Positions 32,643 through 44,634 of a stretch of DNA of 64,000 nt are shown one piece after another. Source of the stretch: Triticum aestivum (Eukaryota > Streptophyta > Magnoliopsida > Poales > Poaceae). Numbering within the stretch: position 1 is the first letter of the stretch; each line of letters begins with the position of its first letter. The notes beneath the pieces are model-generated. The model was not told the DNA's origin and did not search any database. It saw nothing but the letters and a program-made list of their open reading frames with translations. The stretch is taken from NCBI RefSeq assembly GCF_018294505.1, contig NC_057800.1, positions 177,180,113 through 177,244,112 on the forward strand, in the 5' to 3' direction. Both the position numbers and the translations under genes were made by a program.

Positions 32643-34613
32643 GGCCACTCCCCCAAAAAACCCAGGTCAATCCACCCCTAACCCTAGCCTCGCTCCTCTC
32701 CGCGCGCCGGACATCATCGCCGCCGCCACGCACGCGATGCCACGTGGCGCACTGCCAGCCTCTCCGCCGCCAGCCCGGGCAGCCCAGATCGGGCCCTCGG
32801 AGCCCATCGCCGCCCCCGCGCCGCCCGCGCCTCGGCCCCGCCGCGCCCGAGCCTCGTCCCGCCGCCTTCCTCGCCGGCGAGCACCGCCCGGCGCGGCCAC
32901 CGACCTCGCCGGCCGCCGCCGACGCGCCTTGCCGCCCCGCAGCTCCTCCTCTGCCATCGCAGTGCCTCCCCGCCGCCTCTCCGGCTCGGATCCGGCGAGA
33001 TCCGGCGCCCCGACCTTGCCGGCCCTCTTCTCCGACCTCCGGCGACACTCCGGCGACATTCCGGCGATTCTCGAAGTTCGTGCCACGAGGAACCCTAGAT
33101 CTGCGAGGGTATAATTTTCCCTAAGTCATTTTGTCCCAGTAATATTTTGCATTTTTCATTGTGTCATATCTCATCATCTGTGGCTCCGTTTTGGGCGTGT
33201 AGCATATCAAATTGTTCGCCTCGATGAGTACTTCATTTCATTCCATTGCACCATGTTCATTTGAGTTCATCTTGATGCCCTAAATGTTTTTGCAAAAGTG
33301 CTATGCGATGTTAGTTTCAGACTCTTATCAGTAATTGGTATTTTGTCATTTTTGCCATGATTAATGTGTGCCTCCCATGATCTAGAGCCCTACATGTGTT
33401 TTGAAGTATGCCATGCCATCTTTACAGGGGTGTATGCCATGTATTTTTGTGATCTCTGTGGTGACTAGCACAAGCATGCAAAGTAGCTCTCGTGATGTTG
33501 CTGTTTTCAGGGACTTAGAAATCTTCTAAGTCATTTTCCTGATTATATTTTTATGCCATGTATTCATGTTTCTACAGAGTGAGCCATGCCTCTTTTGAGC
33601 ATGGTCAGTAAGGGTGATTTTTGAGATATTGTTATGCTCTATACATCCATGCCTTTGTTTGCAATTATGGAGCACCCTAGCTTGACTCAATCGAGCTCTA
33701 CTTTTGCTATAAAATCTTCCTGGCAGATTGTTTACATGTTAAGCAATTTTGCTGAGCTTGTTGTAGTTGATCCATGCATGCTATGAGGTTGTTCTTGCCA
33801 TGTTTAGCTTATATGCCATGTCTACTTGCTGGGTGTATGCTTAGTTTGTCATGCAATGCCTTGTGGTGAGTGCATCGAGCTCGCAAACATGCCTATGTAA
33901 ATCTGTTTTGCCATGTTCCAGTTTTCTGCTAAGACTGAATCTGTTAACGATAATTGCTATGTTCACATGGTTGCCATTGTATCTTCTGATCCCTTTTGGC
34001 TTATGGTCAGTAAGGGACTTTTGTTATATGCTTTGCGTAGTTTCATTCCATGCCTTGCTTTGCCATGTTATGTTCCTGTAGCAAGTTGTTATCTTGCTCT
34101 AAACATTGCTTCCTGATGTTAAATTCCTGATATGTTGTTATTTTCACTAAGTATGTGAACCTAATATCTTTTGCACTTATGCCATGCTTGTTTGAACCTG
34201 CTATTGTGTGAATTAGCCGTAGCTCAGTGTTCATATTTTGTCAAGCATCTTAAGTGAATCACTGCCATGTGTTTTTGTGTTATGTTAGAGTGCAGTAGCT
34301 TACTTTTCTTGATGCATTTAGATGGCCTCATGTTGTTAATCGCGGCTTTGTGCCATTATTGTTTTGCTTGCCATTTGCTAACCGTGCATCCGATTCCGGT
34401 GATCCTTATATCGATTTCGACCAAAATTAACTCATCTTTCCAGCGCCCTCTTGGTTTTCCAAGTTGAGGCCTAGTTCAATCTTTCCCTTCCGAAGCACGC
34501 ATATGCATTGCATATTACTTCCCGCATATCATGCCATGTTTTGCATCATGTTGCTTGCACATTGCACCGTGGTTGATTGTGTCTCCCTTTGCTTGTGTTC
34601 TTGCTTTGGGTAG

Positions 34614-34946
34614 AGCCGGGAGATGAGTTCGCGTTCGAGGAACCCGTTGAGTACGCTTTTGAGGATCAAGCTTTTGTCTTCTCGGAGAACTTTGCAGGCA
34701 AGATGACCATACCCTCGAAATCAATTCTATCTTTGCTTGCTAGTTGCTCGCTCTATTGTTATGCCTATGCCGTGATACCTACCACATGCTTTATCATGCC
34801 TCCCATATTGCCATGTTCAGCCTCTAACCCACCTTGTCCTTGCAAACCGTTGTTTGGCTATGTTACCGCTTTGCTCAGCCCCTCTTATAGCGTTGCTAGT
34901 TGCAGGTGAAGATGAAGATTGGAGTTTGTTCCTTGTTGGAACATGA
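34614..34946 (+). other. Candidate split small ORF in LARD 5' LTR
   Basis: A coding-like segment (GDEFAFEEPVEYAFEDQ, acidic) begins after an acceptor-like tttgggtag (34613) and reaches a GC-type donor CAG|GCAAGA at 34697/34698. An acceptor tagttgcag ends at 34905; joining 34697 to 34906 keeps the frame and yields GEDEDWSLFLVGT then a TGA at 34944-34946. The same sites are present in the 3' LTR (41727-42059). Unspliced, the frame runs to 34909. No known domain is visible, and expression is unproven. Confidence 0.35.
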
Positions 34947-36329
34947 TTATTGTTGGGATATCACAATATCTCTTATTTAATTAATGCATCTACATACTTG
35001 GTAAAGGGTGGAAGGCTCAGCCTTATGCCTGGTGTTTTGTTCCACTCTTGCCGCCCTAGTTTCCGTCATACCAGTGTTATGTTCCTTGATTTTGCGTTCC
35101 TTACGTGGTTGGGTGATAATGGGAACCCCTTGACAGTTCGCCTTGAATAAAACTCCTCCAGCTAGGCCCAACCTTGGTTTTACATTTCATAACAACCTAT
35201 AACCTTCCCTTGGGTTTTCGCGAGCCCGAGGGTCATCTTTATTTTAAACCCCCCGGGCCAGTGCTTCTCTAAGTGTTGGTCCAACCTAGAGCACCGTGCG
35301 GGGCTGTCCCTTGGCAACTTGGGTTACGTTGGCCCCGGTACGCTTAGCTTATCCGGTGTACCTTGAAAATGAGATATGTGCAGCTCCTATCGGGATTTGT
35401 TGGCACAGCGGGTGGTCTTGCTGGACTTGTTTTACCATTGTCGAGATGTCTTGTAACCGGGATTTTGAGTCTGATTGGATCTTCCCGCTAGAAGGAATAT
35501 CCTTCGTTGACCGTGAGAGCTTGTGATGGGCTAAGTTGGGACACCCCTGCAGGGTTTTGAACTTTCGAAAGCCGTGCCCGTGGTTATGGGCAGATGGGAA
35601 TTTGTTAATGTCCGGTTGTAGAGAACTTGACACTTGACTTAATTAAAATACATCAACCATGTGCATAGCCGTGATGGTCTCTTTTTGGCGGAGTCCGGGA
35701 AGTGAACACGGTGTTGGAGTTATGCTTGAACGTAAGTAGTTTCAGGATCACTTTTTGATCATTATTAGTTCTCGATCATGCTTTGCCTTCTCTTCTCGCT
35801 CTCATTTGCGTATGTTATCCCCCATATATGCTAGTGCTTGCTGCAGCTCCACCTCACTACCCTTTCCTACCCATAAACTTAAATAGTCTTGATCGCGAGG
35901 GTGTGAGATTGCTGAGTCCCCGTGACTCACAGATACTTCCAAAACCAGTTTGCAGGTGCCGATGTAACCGTGCAGATGCCGCAACCGAGCTCAAGGAGGA
36001 GCTCGATGAAGATCGTGTTTGTTATGTTGTTCCGTTTCCACTTGATTAGTAGTGGAGCCTAGTTGGGGTTGATCGGGGATCTTTTGCATTAGGGGTAGTC
36101 TTCTTTCATTTTGGTTCTGTAGTCGGACCTTGTTTGTATCTGGATGATGTAATGCTATATTTATGTTTTGTGTGAAGTGGCGATTGTAAGCCAACTCTTT
36201 ATCCCTTTCTTATTCAGTACATGGGATGTGTAAAGATTACCCCTCTTGCGACATGCCTACAATGCGGTTATGCCTCTAAGTCGTGCTCCGACACGTGGGA
36301 GATATAGCCGCATCGTGGGTGTTACTAGT

Positions 36330-36342
36330 TGGTAATCAGAGC
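36330..36342 (+). other. LARD primer-binding site, tRNA-iMet type
   Basis: TGGTAATCAGAGC lies three bases after the 5' LTR. It is TGGTATCAGAGC with one inserted A, so priming by tRNA-iMet would be impaired in this copy. Confidence 0.8.
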
Positions 36343-39255
36343 CTTCCCCGACTTAGGATCCCCCTTCTTGATCAAATCGTTGGCGTTGTTGAGCCTAGAA
36401 AATTGTTTTGAGTCTTTTAGGTTTATATATATTGGAGAGTAGGATTCTTTTTACTCCTGGGTCCCTTCGTCGCTCTGGTGAGGCTTCCTGACGTAGAGTT
36501 TTGAATCTTTTCTTCTCAAATTTCATGATTTTTTTAGGATCACGCGAGTATTTCCGGCTTATTCTGCGAGCCAATCCTTTGTTTGTTTTGAGTAGTGGTA
36601 TTCGAGATGCTTCGAAGTCAAATGTTGATTCCATACCCTTTCTAAATAGTGTTCTCGTACTTCTATGTGAATACCAATCCTTCATGATCATCGAGATTGT
36701 CATGTCAATCCTTTTTCAACCGGCGTGTTTCTCTTCAAGTGGATCCGATCTTTTCAACATCCGCAAGATCAATTATCAGTTCTTCTCAACGGTGCTAATT
36801 TCTTTCATCCCAAGTGGTCTTTGTTTTCCTGCCCTCCCACCCTTTTTCTTCAAGGACTCAGATTTCTGAATCAAGAATCCTTTTATTGATGGGAAGTCTC
36901 TCCTTTCTTTTCTGTCAATGTTCTTACCCGATGATTTCTCATGAAGATTCTAACGGAGCTTCTAGTTCATTATTCTTCATTCTCTTTTCTTCTTTGGTGG
37001 TTTTATTTCAAACTTTGTCGATCATATCCTTTCCTTGTTTCAAAAGTTTTATCATGTCAGTGCACCTCTTAATCATCCACCTCTCACTATTCAATCATTC
37101 TGGAGCGCTGAAGATATCTCGAAGATTCGCGTTTCCACTCTGAATTCGTTCAAGCTCTTTCGAGATTGTTATCTCATTCAAGACATTTAATTCAACCGGT
37201 GCATTCTCTCTTTTAAATCGTTCAATGGTGTTTCTTTTGAGTGGGCCCTAACCCACAGGTCTTTTCCCAAGATCTTATCTGACTCTTCTATTTTTTTCCC
37301 GGAGTTACTCTCAAATTATTTTTCCAAATTTGATGTAAGTATGAGTTATCATCAGTCAAATGTCTTTCTCCTAGATCCTTCATATTCTTTCGTCGTTGGT
37401 TCAACCTTTCCATTCTTTATTCCGAAATGCCTCAACAATTCATGGTGGTATTTCTCATCGTCTTTCTCAACAATTGAAGACCGAAGTAGAGTTTTCTCTG
37501 CAATCTTATTCATTCTCTTCAAGATTCATGGTTCTAGCTTGACGCCTTCCTCTCATATTTGTTTTCGATTGTGTGAATTCTTTCCACCTATCCGGAGCAA
37601 TTCTAGATTTTTTTCAGTTTGATTCTCCGAAGGCCATCATCTCAGAATTATTCATTCTCAGCTTTTAGCTCTTATTCTCGAAATCTTACCGGTGCATCAT
37701 TCAAGTATTCTCTTATCAGCTCGTGACCTCTTCGTTCTCAGGTATAAAATTCCATCAAGTACATTTGTTCATTTTCAAATTCTTACCGGTGATTCATCCC
37801 TTTACTTCGTTCGTTTTTCAATTCTATGGTGGTTTGTTCAAGATTTCTCTTCCTTTGCGTTCATATCGATTTATTCGTTGTTTCAATCCTACCAGTGGTT
37901 CACAGAAGACCTTCTTAAATTTGCGCTATATCTATCTTAATCCTTTTTACAAGAATAAGTTGTATGCAAATCCATTGCTTGTCATCAATTTAAATTGGTG
38001 AAGGAGACGCATAATGTAATTCTTATTATTCTTTCACCCAAGTGATCTAATTTCTTCTTTCCGAAGTGGTTCATCATATCACATTCTCGGTTCGAGATGC
38101 TTTATCTTTAATCCGGAGTTCCAAATTTTCATTTATCTCGTCGCGAAGCTCCATCTAATCATTGCAAGGCTTCAATCTTATTATTTTCGTCCTTCTTTTC
38201 ATTTGATCATCCTTTTGTTACCGGAGTTCTTCATGGAGGATCAACATGATGATTCATCAAGGATTTAATTCCTTCTCGAAGTGTTCATTGAGATTCTTTT
38301 CAGAGGAGCTCAAGTTTTCTTCATCTTGCAATCCGGAGTGCATTTGTTCTCCCTTATCTTTTGAGGCAGTAATATATCATTCTTCAAGAATGAGGTATTT
38401 AAACCCATCATTTTCTTCCATGGAGTTATCTTGAATAAAATTTCACCTAAAGCCTTCCATTGGGAATGTTGCTCTTTGTGGTGATTATCTTTGATCCAAG
38501 TTTTATCCTTATCACCTCGGTGGAAGAAGATTTCTATCTTTTTTCTAGCTATCAATCAAATCTTTTTCCCGTGAGTGGCAGGTCGTCACCTCATAATTTG
38601 AGATGTATTCCATAAGTCCATATCAAGCTTATCCTTTTCGTTGTTGATTGCCCAACAACCCCGTGCAATCCTTTCTTGCAAGGATGCTTTCCAAGTTCAA
38701 TTGTGGTAGAAGTTGTCATTTTCTTCGCCGTTCTTTTGTTACGACGATCTACCTTTGATTCCTTCATCTGGGGGCATTGTGTTATCGCTCTCTTTGTTCC
38801 ATCACCTCATTTTTGCCAAGATCATATTCTTTTCATGTTTATCCATTTAACCGGAGTGTTGTGTCCTCTGCTCAAGTTCTTTCCGTCTTGTCAAGTTATT
38901 GTTCTATTCATTCCATGTTCAACCGGAGTGCTGTCAAATTATGTCATTCTTGTTCCTTGTATATCTCGTTATATAGGTGTGGTTTCATATTCTTTTGGTT
39001 CGTTAAGCCCTTGTTTTCATGTCTTTCAACCCACAAGGTTCTCATAATGTTCCTTGTTCCTCTTTTCTATCAGAGCTTTTCAATCTCATTCATCTCCGTT
39101 GTATTCCTTCTTTCAAGTTGTCCAACCTCTCAAGGTTCATGGTTTTACTCGTTTGTCAAAGAAGCAACTTAGTTTTACCTCTCCACTTCCTCTTCTTTTT
39201 CCCTCCGATGCCATTCTAGATATCGGGACGAGATCCTCTCGTAGTGGTGGAGTGT
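36343..39255 (+). other. LARD internal domain, non-coding
   Basis: No frame matches retrotransposon proteins. The sequence is T-rich on this strand and aligns in reverse with 14713-19552. It ends in a purine-rich tract (GTAGTGGTGGAGTGT, about 39241-39255) directly before the 3' LTR. Many frames of 60-140 codons are present on both strands but they are not preserved as proteins in the other copy. Confidence 0.8.
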
Positions 39256-39744
39256 TGTAACGCCCCGAGACCATTGCGCCACGTGTCTTCCAGTTATTCG
39301 CTGTTGTTGCCTTGTCTTTTGCTTGCGTGTCATGCATTCCATATCTTGTCATCATATGCATCGCATTTGCATACATGTTCGTCTCATGCATCTGAGCATT
39401 TTCCCCGTTGTCCGTTTTGCATTCTGGCGCTCCTATGTCCTCCGGTGTCCCCTTTTACCTCTTTTCGTGTGCGGGTGTTAAATGTTTTTGGATTGGACCG
39501 AGACTTGCCAAACGGCCTTGGTTTACTACTGGTAGACCACCTGTCAAGTTTCGTACCATTTGGACTTCGTTTCATACTCCAACAGTTATCCGAGGAACCG
39601 AAAAGGCCTCTTGTGTGTTGCAGTCCAACACCCCTCCAAAGTGGCCCAAAACCCACCTAAACCCCCTCCATCATCTCGGCCATTCGATCACGATCGCGTG
39701 GCCCCAAACCGTGCTCAATTTGGAGCCTCCTAGCTCCCTCTACC

Positions 39745-39752
39745 TATAAAAA
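39745..39752 (+). promoter_or_regulatory. TATA box of LARD 3' LTR
   Basis: TATAAAAA in the same context as in the 5' LTR. It could start transcription outward into the flanking sequence. Confidence 0.6.
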
Positions 39753-41726
39753 GGCCACTCTCCCAAAAATCCCGGGTTAATCCACCCCTAACCCTAGCCC
39801 CGCTCCTCTCTACACGTCGGACACCTCCGGTCCGCGTCGGACATCATCGCTGCCGCCACTCATGGCGCGCCGCCGCCCTCTCCGCCGCCGGCCCGGGCAG
39901 CCCAGATCGGGCCCTCGGAGCCCATCTCCGCCCCCGCGCCGCCCGCGCCTCGGCCCCACCGCCTGACGGTGCCGTGCCCCCTGCGCCTCGTCCCGCCGCC
40001 TTCCTCGCCGGCGACCACCGCCCGGCGCCGCCACCGACCTCGCCGGCCGCCGCCGACGTGCCTCGCCGCCCCGCAGCTCCTCCTTCGTCGCTGCTGCGCC
40101 TCCCCGCCGCCTCTCCGGCTCGGATCCGGCGAGATCCGGCGCCCCGACCTCGCCGACCCTCTTCTCCAACCTCCGGCGACACTCCGGCGACATTCCGGCG
40201 ATTCTCGAAGTTTGTGCCACAAGGGACCCTAGATCTGCGAGGGTATAATTTTCCCTAAGTCATTTTGTCCCAGTAATATTTTGCATTTTCATCGTGTCAT
40301 ATCTCATCATCCGTGGCTCCGTTTTGGGCGTGTAGCATATCAAATTATTCTTCTCGACGAGTACTTCATTTCATTCCATTGCACCATGTTCATTTGAGTT
40401 CATCTTGATGCCCTAAATGCTGTTGCAAGAGTGCTATGCGATGTTAGTTTCAGACTCGTATCAGTAATTGGTCTTTTGTCATTTTTGCCATGATTAATGT
40501 GTGCCTCCCATGATCTAGAGCCCTACATGTGTTTTGAAGTATGCCATGCCATCTTTACAGGGGTGTATGCCATGTATTTTTTTGTGATCTCTGTGGTGAC
40601 TAGCACAAGCATGCAAAGTAGCTCTCGTGATGTTGCTGTTTTCAGGGACTTAGAAATCTTCTAAGTCATTTTCCTGATTATATTTTTATGCCATGTATTC
40701 ATGTTGCTACAGAGTGAGCCATGCCTCTTTTGAGCATGGTCAGTAAGGGTGATTTTTGAGATATTGTTATGCTCTATCCATCCATGTCTTTGTTTGCAAT
40801 TATTGAGCACCCTAGCTTGACTCAATCGAGCTCTACTTTTGCTATAAAATGTTCCTGGCAGATTGTTTACATGTTAAGCAATTTTGCCGAGCTTTTTGTA
40901 GTTGATCCATGCATGCTATGAGGTTGTTCTTGCCATGTTTAGCTTATATGCCATGTCTACTTGCTGGGTGTATGCTTAGTTTGTCATGCAATGCCTTGTG
41001 GTGAGTGCATCGAGATCGCAAACATGCCTATGTAAATCTGTTTTGCCATGTTCCAGTTTTTTGCTAAGACTGAATCTGTTAACAATAATTGCTATGTTCA
41101 CATGGTTGCCATTGTATCTTTTGATCCCTTTTGGCTTACGGTTAGTAAGGGACTTTTGTTATATGCTTTGTGTAGTTTCATGCCATGCCTTGCTTTGCCA
41201 TGTTATGTTCCTGTAGCATGTTGTTATCTTGCTCTAAACATTGCTTCCTGATGTTAAATTCCTGATATGTTATATTCACTATGTCTGTGAACCTGATATC
41301 TTTTGACTTTTAACATGCTTGTTTGAACCTGCTATTGTGTGAATTAGACATAGCTCAGTGTTCATCTTTTGTCAAGCATCTTGAGTGGATCACTACCATG
41401 TGTTTTGTTGTTATGTTAGAGTGCAGTAGCTTACTTTTCTTGATGCATTTAGATGGCCTCGTGCTGTTAATCGTAGCTTTGTGCCATTATTGTTTTGCTT
41501 GCCATTTGCTAATCGTGCATCCGATTCCGGTGATCCTTATATCGATTTCGACCGAAATCAACTCATCTTTACAGCGGCACTCTTGGTTTCAATCTTTCCC
41601 TTCTGAAGCACGCATATGCATTGGATATTACTTCCCGCATATCATGCCATGTTTTGCATCATGTTGCTTGCGCAATGCACCGTGGTTGATTGTGTCTCCC
41701 TTTGCTTGTGTTCTTGCTTTGGGTAG

Positions 41727-42059
41727 AGCCGGGAGATGAGTTCGCGTTCGAGGAACCTATCGAGTACGCTTTCGAGGATCAAGCTTTTGTCTTCTCGGAG
41801 AACTTTGCAGGCAAGATGACCATACCCTCGAAATCAATTCTATCTTTGCTTGCTAGTTGCTTGCTCTATTGTTATGCCTATGCCGCGATACCTACCACAT
41901 GCTTTATCATGCCTCCCATATTGCCATATTCAGCCTCTAACCCACCTTGTCCTTGCAAACCGTTGTTTGGCTATGTTACCGCTTTGCTCAGCCCCTCTTA
42001 TAGCGTTGCTAGTTGCAGGTGAAGATGAAGATTGGAGTTTGTTCCTTGTTGGAACATGA
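41727..42059 (+). other. Candidate split small ORF in LARD 3' LTR
   Basis: Copy of 34614-34946 with the same acceptor, GC donor (41810/41811) and downstream acceptor (exon at 42019), ending at TGA 42057-42059. Differences from the 5' copy in the first exon include Val-to-Ile (gttgag to atcgag) and silent changes (ccc to cct, ttt to ttc). Confidence 0.35.
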
Positions 42060-44254
42060 TTATTGTTGGGATATCACAATATCTCTTATTTAATTAATGC
42101 ATCTATATACTTGGTAAAGGGTGGAAGGCTCAGCCTTATGCCTGGTGTTTTGTTCACTCTTGCCGCCCTACTTTCCGTCATACCGGTGTTATGTTCCTTG
42201 ATTTTGCGTTCCTTACGCGGTTGGGTGATAATGGGAACCCCTTGACAGTTCGCCTTGAATAGAACTCCTCCAGCAAGGCCCAACCTTGGTTTTAAATTTT
42301 CCTAACAACCTATAACCTTCCCTTGGGTTTTCGCGAGCCCGAGGGTCATCTTTATTTTAAACCCCCCCGGGCTAGTGCTTCTCTAAGTGTTGGTCCAACC
42401 CAGAGCACCGTGCGGGGCCGTCCCTTGGCAACTTGGGTTACGTTGGCTCCCGTATGCTTAGCTTATCTGGTGTGCCCTGAGAACGAGATATGTGCAGCTC
42501 CTATCGGGATTTGTCGGGGCAGCGGGTGGTCTTGCTGGACTTGTTTTACCATTGTCGAGATGTCTTGTAACCGGGATTCCGAGTTTGATCGGGTCTTCCT
42601 GCTAGAAGGAATATCCTTCGTTGACCGTGAGAGCTTGTGATGGCCTAAGCTGGGACACCCCTGCAGGGTTTTGAACTTTTGAAAGCCGTGCCCGCGGATA
42701 TGGGCAGATGGGAATTTGTTAATGTCCGGTTGTAGAGAACTTGACACTTGACTTAATTAAAATACATCAACCATGTGCATAGCCGTGATGGTCTCTTTTC
42801 GGCGGAGTCCGGGAAGTGAACACGGTGTTTGGAGTTATGCTTGAACGTAAGTAGTTTCAGGATCACTTTTTGATCATTATTAGTTCTCGATCGTGCTTTG
42901 CCTTCTCTTCTCGCTCTCATTTGCGTATGTTAGCCACCATATATGCTAGTGCTTGCTGCAGCTCCACCTCATTACCCTTTCCTACCTATAAGCTTAAATA
43001 GTCTTGATCGCGAGGGTGTGAGATTGCCGAGTCCTTGTGACTCACAGATACTTCCAAAACCAGTTTGCAGGTGCCGATGTAACCGTGCAGATGCCACAAC
43101 CGAGCTCAAGGAGGAGCTCCATGAAGATCGTGTTCGTTATGTTGTTCCGTTTCCAGTTGATCAGTAGTGGAGCCCAGTTGGGGTCGATCAGGGATCTTTT
43201 GCATTAGGGGTAGTCTTCTTTCATTTTGGTTCCATAGTCGGACCTTGTTTGTATCTGGATGATGTAATGCTATATTTATGTTTTGTGTGAAGTGGCGATT
43301 GTAAGCCAACTCTTTATCCCTTTCTTATTCAATACATGGGATGTGTAAAGATTACCCCTCTTGAGACATGCCTACAATGTGGTTATGCCTCTAAGTCGTG
43401 CTTCGACACGTGGGAGATATAGCCGCATCGTGGGTGTTACAGGTCATCACCGAATTACTGTCACCCTGGGGTTTACAGATCATACCGCATAATAGGTGCA
43501 TATGATTTGCAAGATCGGATCAAGAACATAGATATAATGGTGAAAGCATAAATGGTTCAGATCTAAAATCATGGCACTCAGGCCCTAGTGACAAGCATTA
43601 AGCATGGTAAAGTCATAGCAACATCAATCTCAGAACATAGTGGATACCAGGGTTCAAGCCCTAACAAAGTTAACTCAATTACATGGTGAATCCCATCCAT
43701 CTCCTCACCGACCAGCGAGCCTACGAAGGCATTACTCACTCCCGGTGGGTAGCATCATGGAATTGGTGATGAAGGAGGGTTGGTGATGACGAAGACCAAA
43801 GATTCGCCTCTCCGGAGCCCCAAACGGGCCCTAGATCTGGCCTCACGATGAAGAACAGGAGGTGGCCCCTATTGTAAAACGCGATGAAACTTCCTCTCCT
43901 ATTTTTTCTCCAAAAATAGGAATTTATAGTGCTAGAATTAGGGTTTGTGGAGCCCCGAGGGCCCTACAACCCACCAGGGTGCGCCTGGAGGGGATGGCCC
44001 GCCCTGGTGTCTTGTGGTCAGCCAGGGGCCCCTCTCTGATGGTTCTTGGTTCCAGTATTTTTTACTTATTCTAAAATAGTTCTCCAAAAAGTTTCGTCAG
44101 AATTCAAGAACTTTTTATTTATGCACAAAACAACACCATAGTAGTTCTGTTGAAAACAACGTCACTCCAGGTTAGTTTCATTCAAATCATGCAAATTAGA
44201 GTCCAAAACAAGAGCAAAATCGTTAGGAAAAGTAGATACGATGGAGATGTATCA

Positions 44255-44416
44255 GATAACACCTTTTCCAATAATATTACCGCTACATGCACGGTGTTTT
44301 TTAGTGTGCATGATAGTAGGTTCTTCTTCATGAAGATCACCATTAGCAAAATCATCAAAAAGTTTCTCAAGATTATTACTAGTTTTTTCAACAATAACCT
44401 CCCTAGATTCAGACAT
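44255..44416 (-). pseudogene. Gag-like ORF of Athila-type element, N-terminal part
   Basis: On the minus strand an ATG at 44416 opens MSESREVIVEKTSNNLEKL and runs 54 codons to 44255, where the solo LTR (30112-44254) interrupts it. The frame continues at 30106. The start lies about 190 bases after the primer-binding site, as expected for gag. The element as a whole is the minus-strand Athila-type copy whose 5' LTR is 44635-46191. Confidence 0.7.
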
Positions 44417-44634
44417 GATGACAAGCAAGCAAAAAGCAAATGAGAAGACGAACAGAAAGAAGGCGAATAAAAAGGCAAATATTTTTGTGTTTTTTTGAAA
44501 ACATTTTAGAAGTGGGGGAGATGAAAACGAGAGGCAAATGGGGAATAATGTAAATGCAAGAGATCAGAGTTTACGATAGGTACTTGCTAGGCTTGATGTA
44601 GAACCTCCCCGGCAATGGCGCCAGAAATTCTTCC
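44417..44634 (-). other. Leader and tRNA-Asp-type primer-binding site
   Basis: The primer-binding site TGGCGCCATTGCCGGGGAG lies on the minus strand at 44623-44605, one base different from the tRNA-Asp-type site at 23739. About 190 bases of non-coding leader separate it from the gag start. Confidence 0.85.

Larger units (their letters stand above)
32146..36326 (+). repeat. LARD 5' LTR (4181 bp)
   Basis: It starts TGTAACGCCCCGAGACC and ends GGGTGTTACT (the last base differs from the 3' LTR's A). Internal layout: a TATA box at 32635, a GC-rich leader about 32665-33110, a long AT-richer part to about 34600, then short exon-like ORFs (34614-34697, 34906-34946). Two Ala/Pro/Arg-rich frames cover the GC-rich part in overlapping phases on both strands, which argues against real coding there. 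Confidence 0.88.
32146..43441 (+). mobile_element. Complete LARD (Sukkula-like) retrotransposon, 11.3 kb
   Basis: Two giant LTRs (4181 and 4186 bp) enclose a 2.9-kb internal domain without gag-pol coding. The ends are TGTAACGCCCCGAGACC and GGGTGTTACA, with target duplications AGTCA (32141-32145) and GGTCA (43442-43446), one mismatch. A tRNA-iMet-type primer-binding site follows the 5' LTR. In the first 110 bases I count about three differences between LTRs, so the insertion is moderately old. LARDs are known from barley and wheat as non-coding elements mobilised by other Gypsy elements; the family name Sukkula is my recollection and was not searched. Confidence 0.85.
39256..43441 (+). repeat. 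LARD 3' LTR (4186 bp)
   Basis: It starts TGTAACGCCCCGAGACC and ends GGGTGTTACA, followed by target duplication GGTCA. It matches the 5' LTR along its whole length with scattered substitutions and small indels. It carries the same TATA box (39745-39752) and the same exon-like ORF (41727-41810 and 42019-42059). Confidence 0.88.
30112..44254 (-). repeat. Solo LTR (Sabrina-like), host of two later insertions
   Basis: On the minus strand the LTR starts TGATACATCTCCATCG (44254) and ends CCTATACTTGTGGGTTATCA (30112). It survives in three blocks: 30112-30121, 31584-32145 and 43447-44254, about 1.38 kb in total. The 5-bp duplication GATAA is exact at 30107-30111 and 44255-44259. It sits in the gag-like frame of the surrounding minus-strand element. 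The interruptions are a solo LTR (TSD ACCCA) and a complete LARD (TSD AGTCA/GGTCA). Confidence 0.9.

Noticed and set aside
32620..33124. Overlapping Ala/Pro/Arg-rich frames on both strands (also 39810-40258)
   Set aside because: This is the GC-rich leader of the LARD LTR. Frames overlap in several phases and differ between the two LTRs by frame-changing indels.
44182..44478. 98-codon minus-strand frame
   Set aside because: It is in a different phase from the gag-like frame that begins at 44416 and runs past the solo LTR border. It is a shadow frame.
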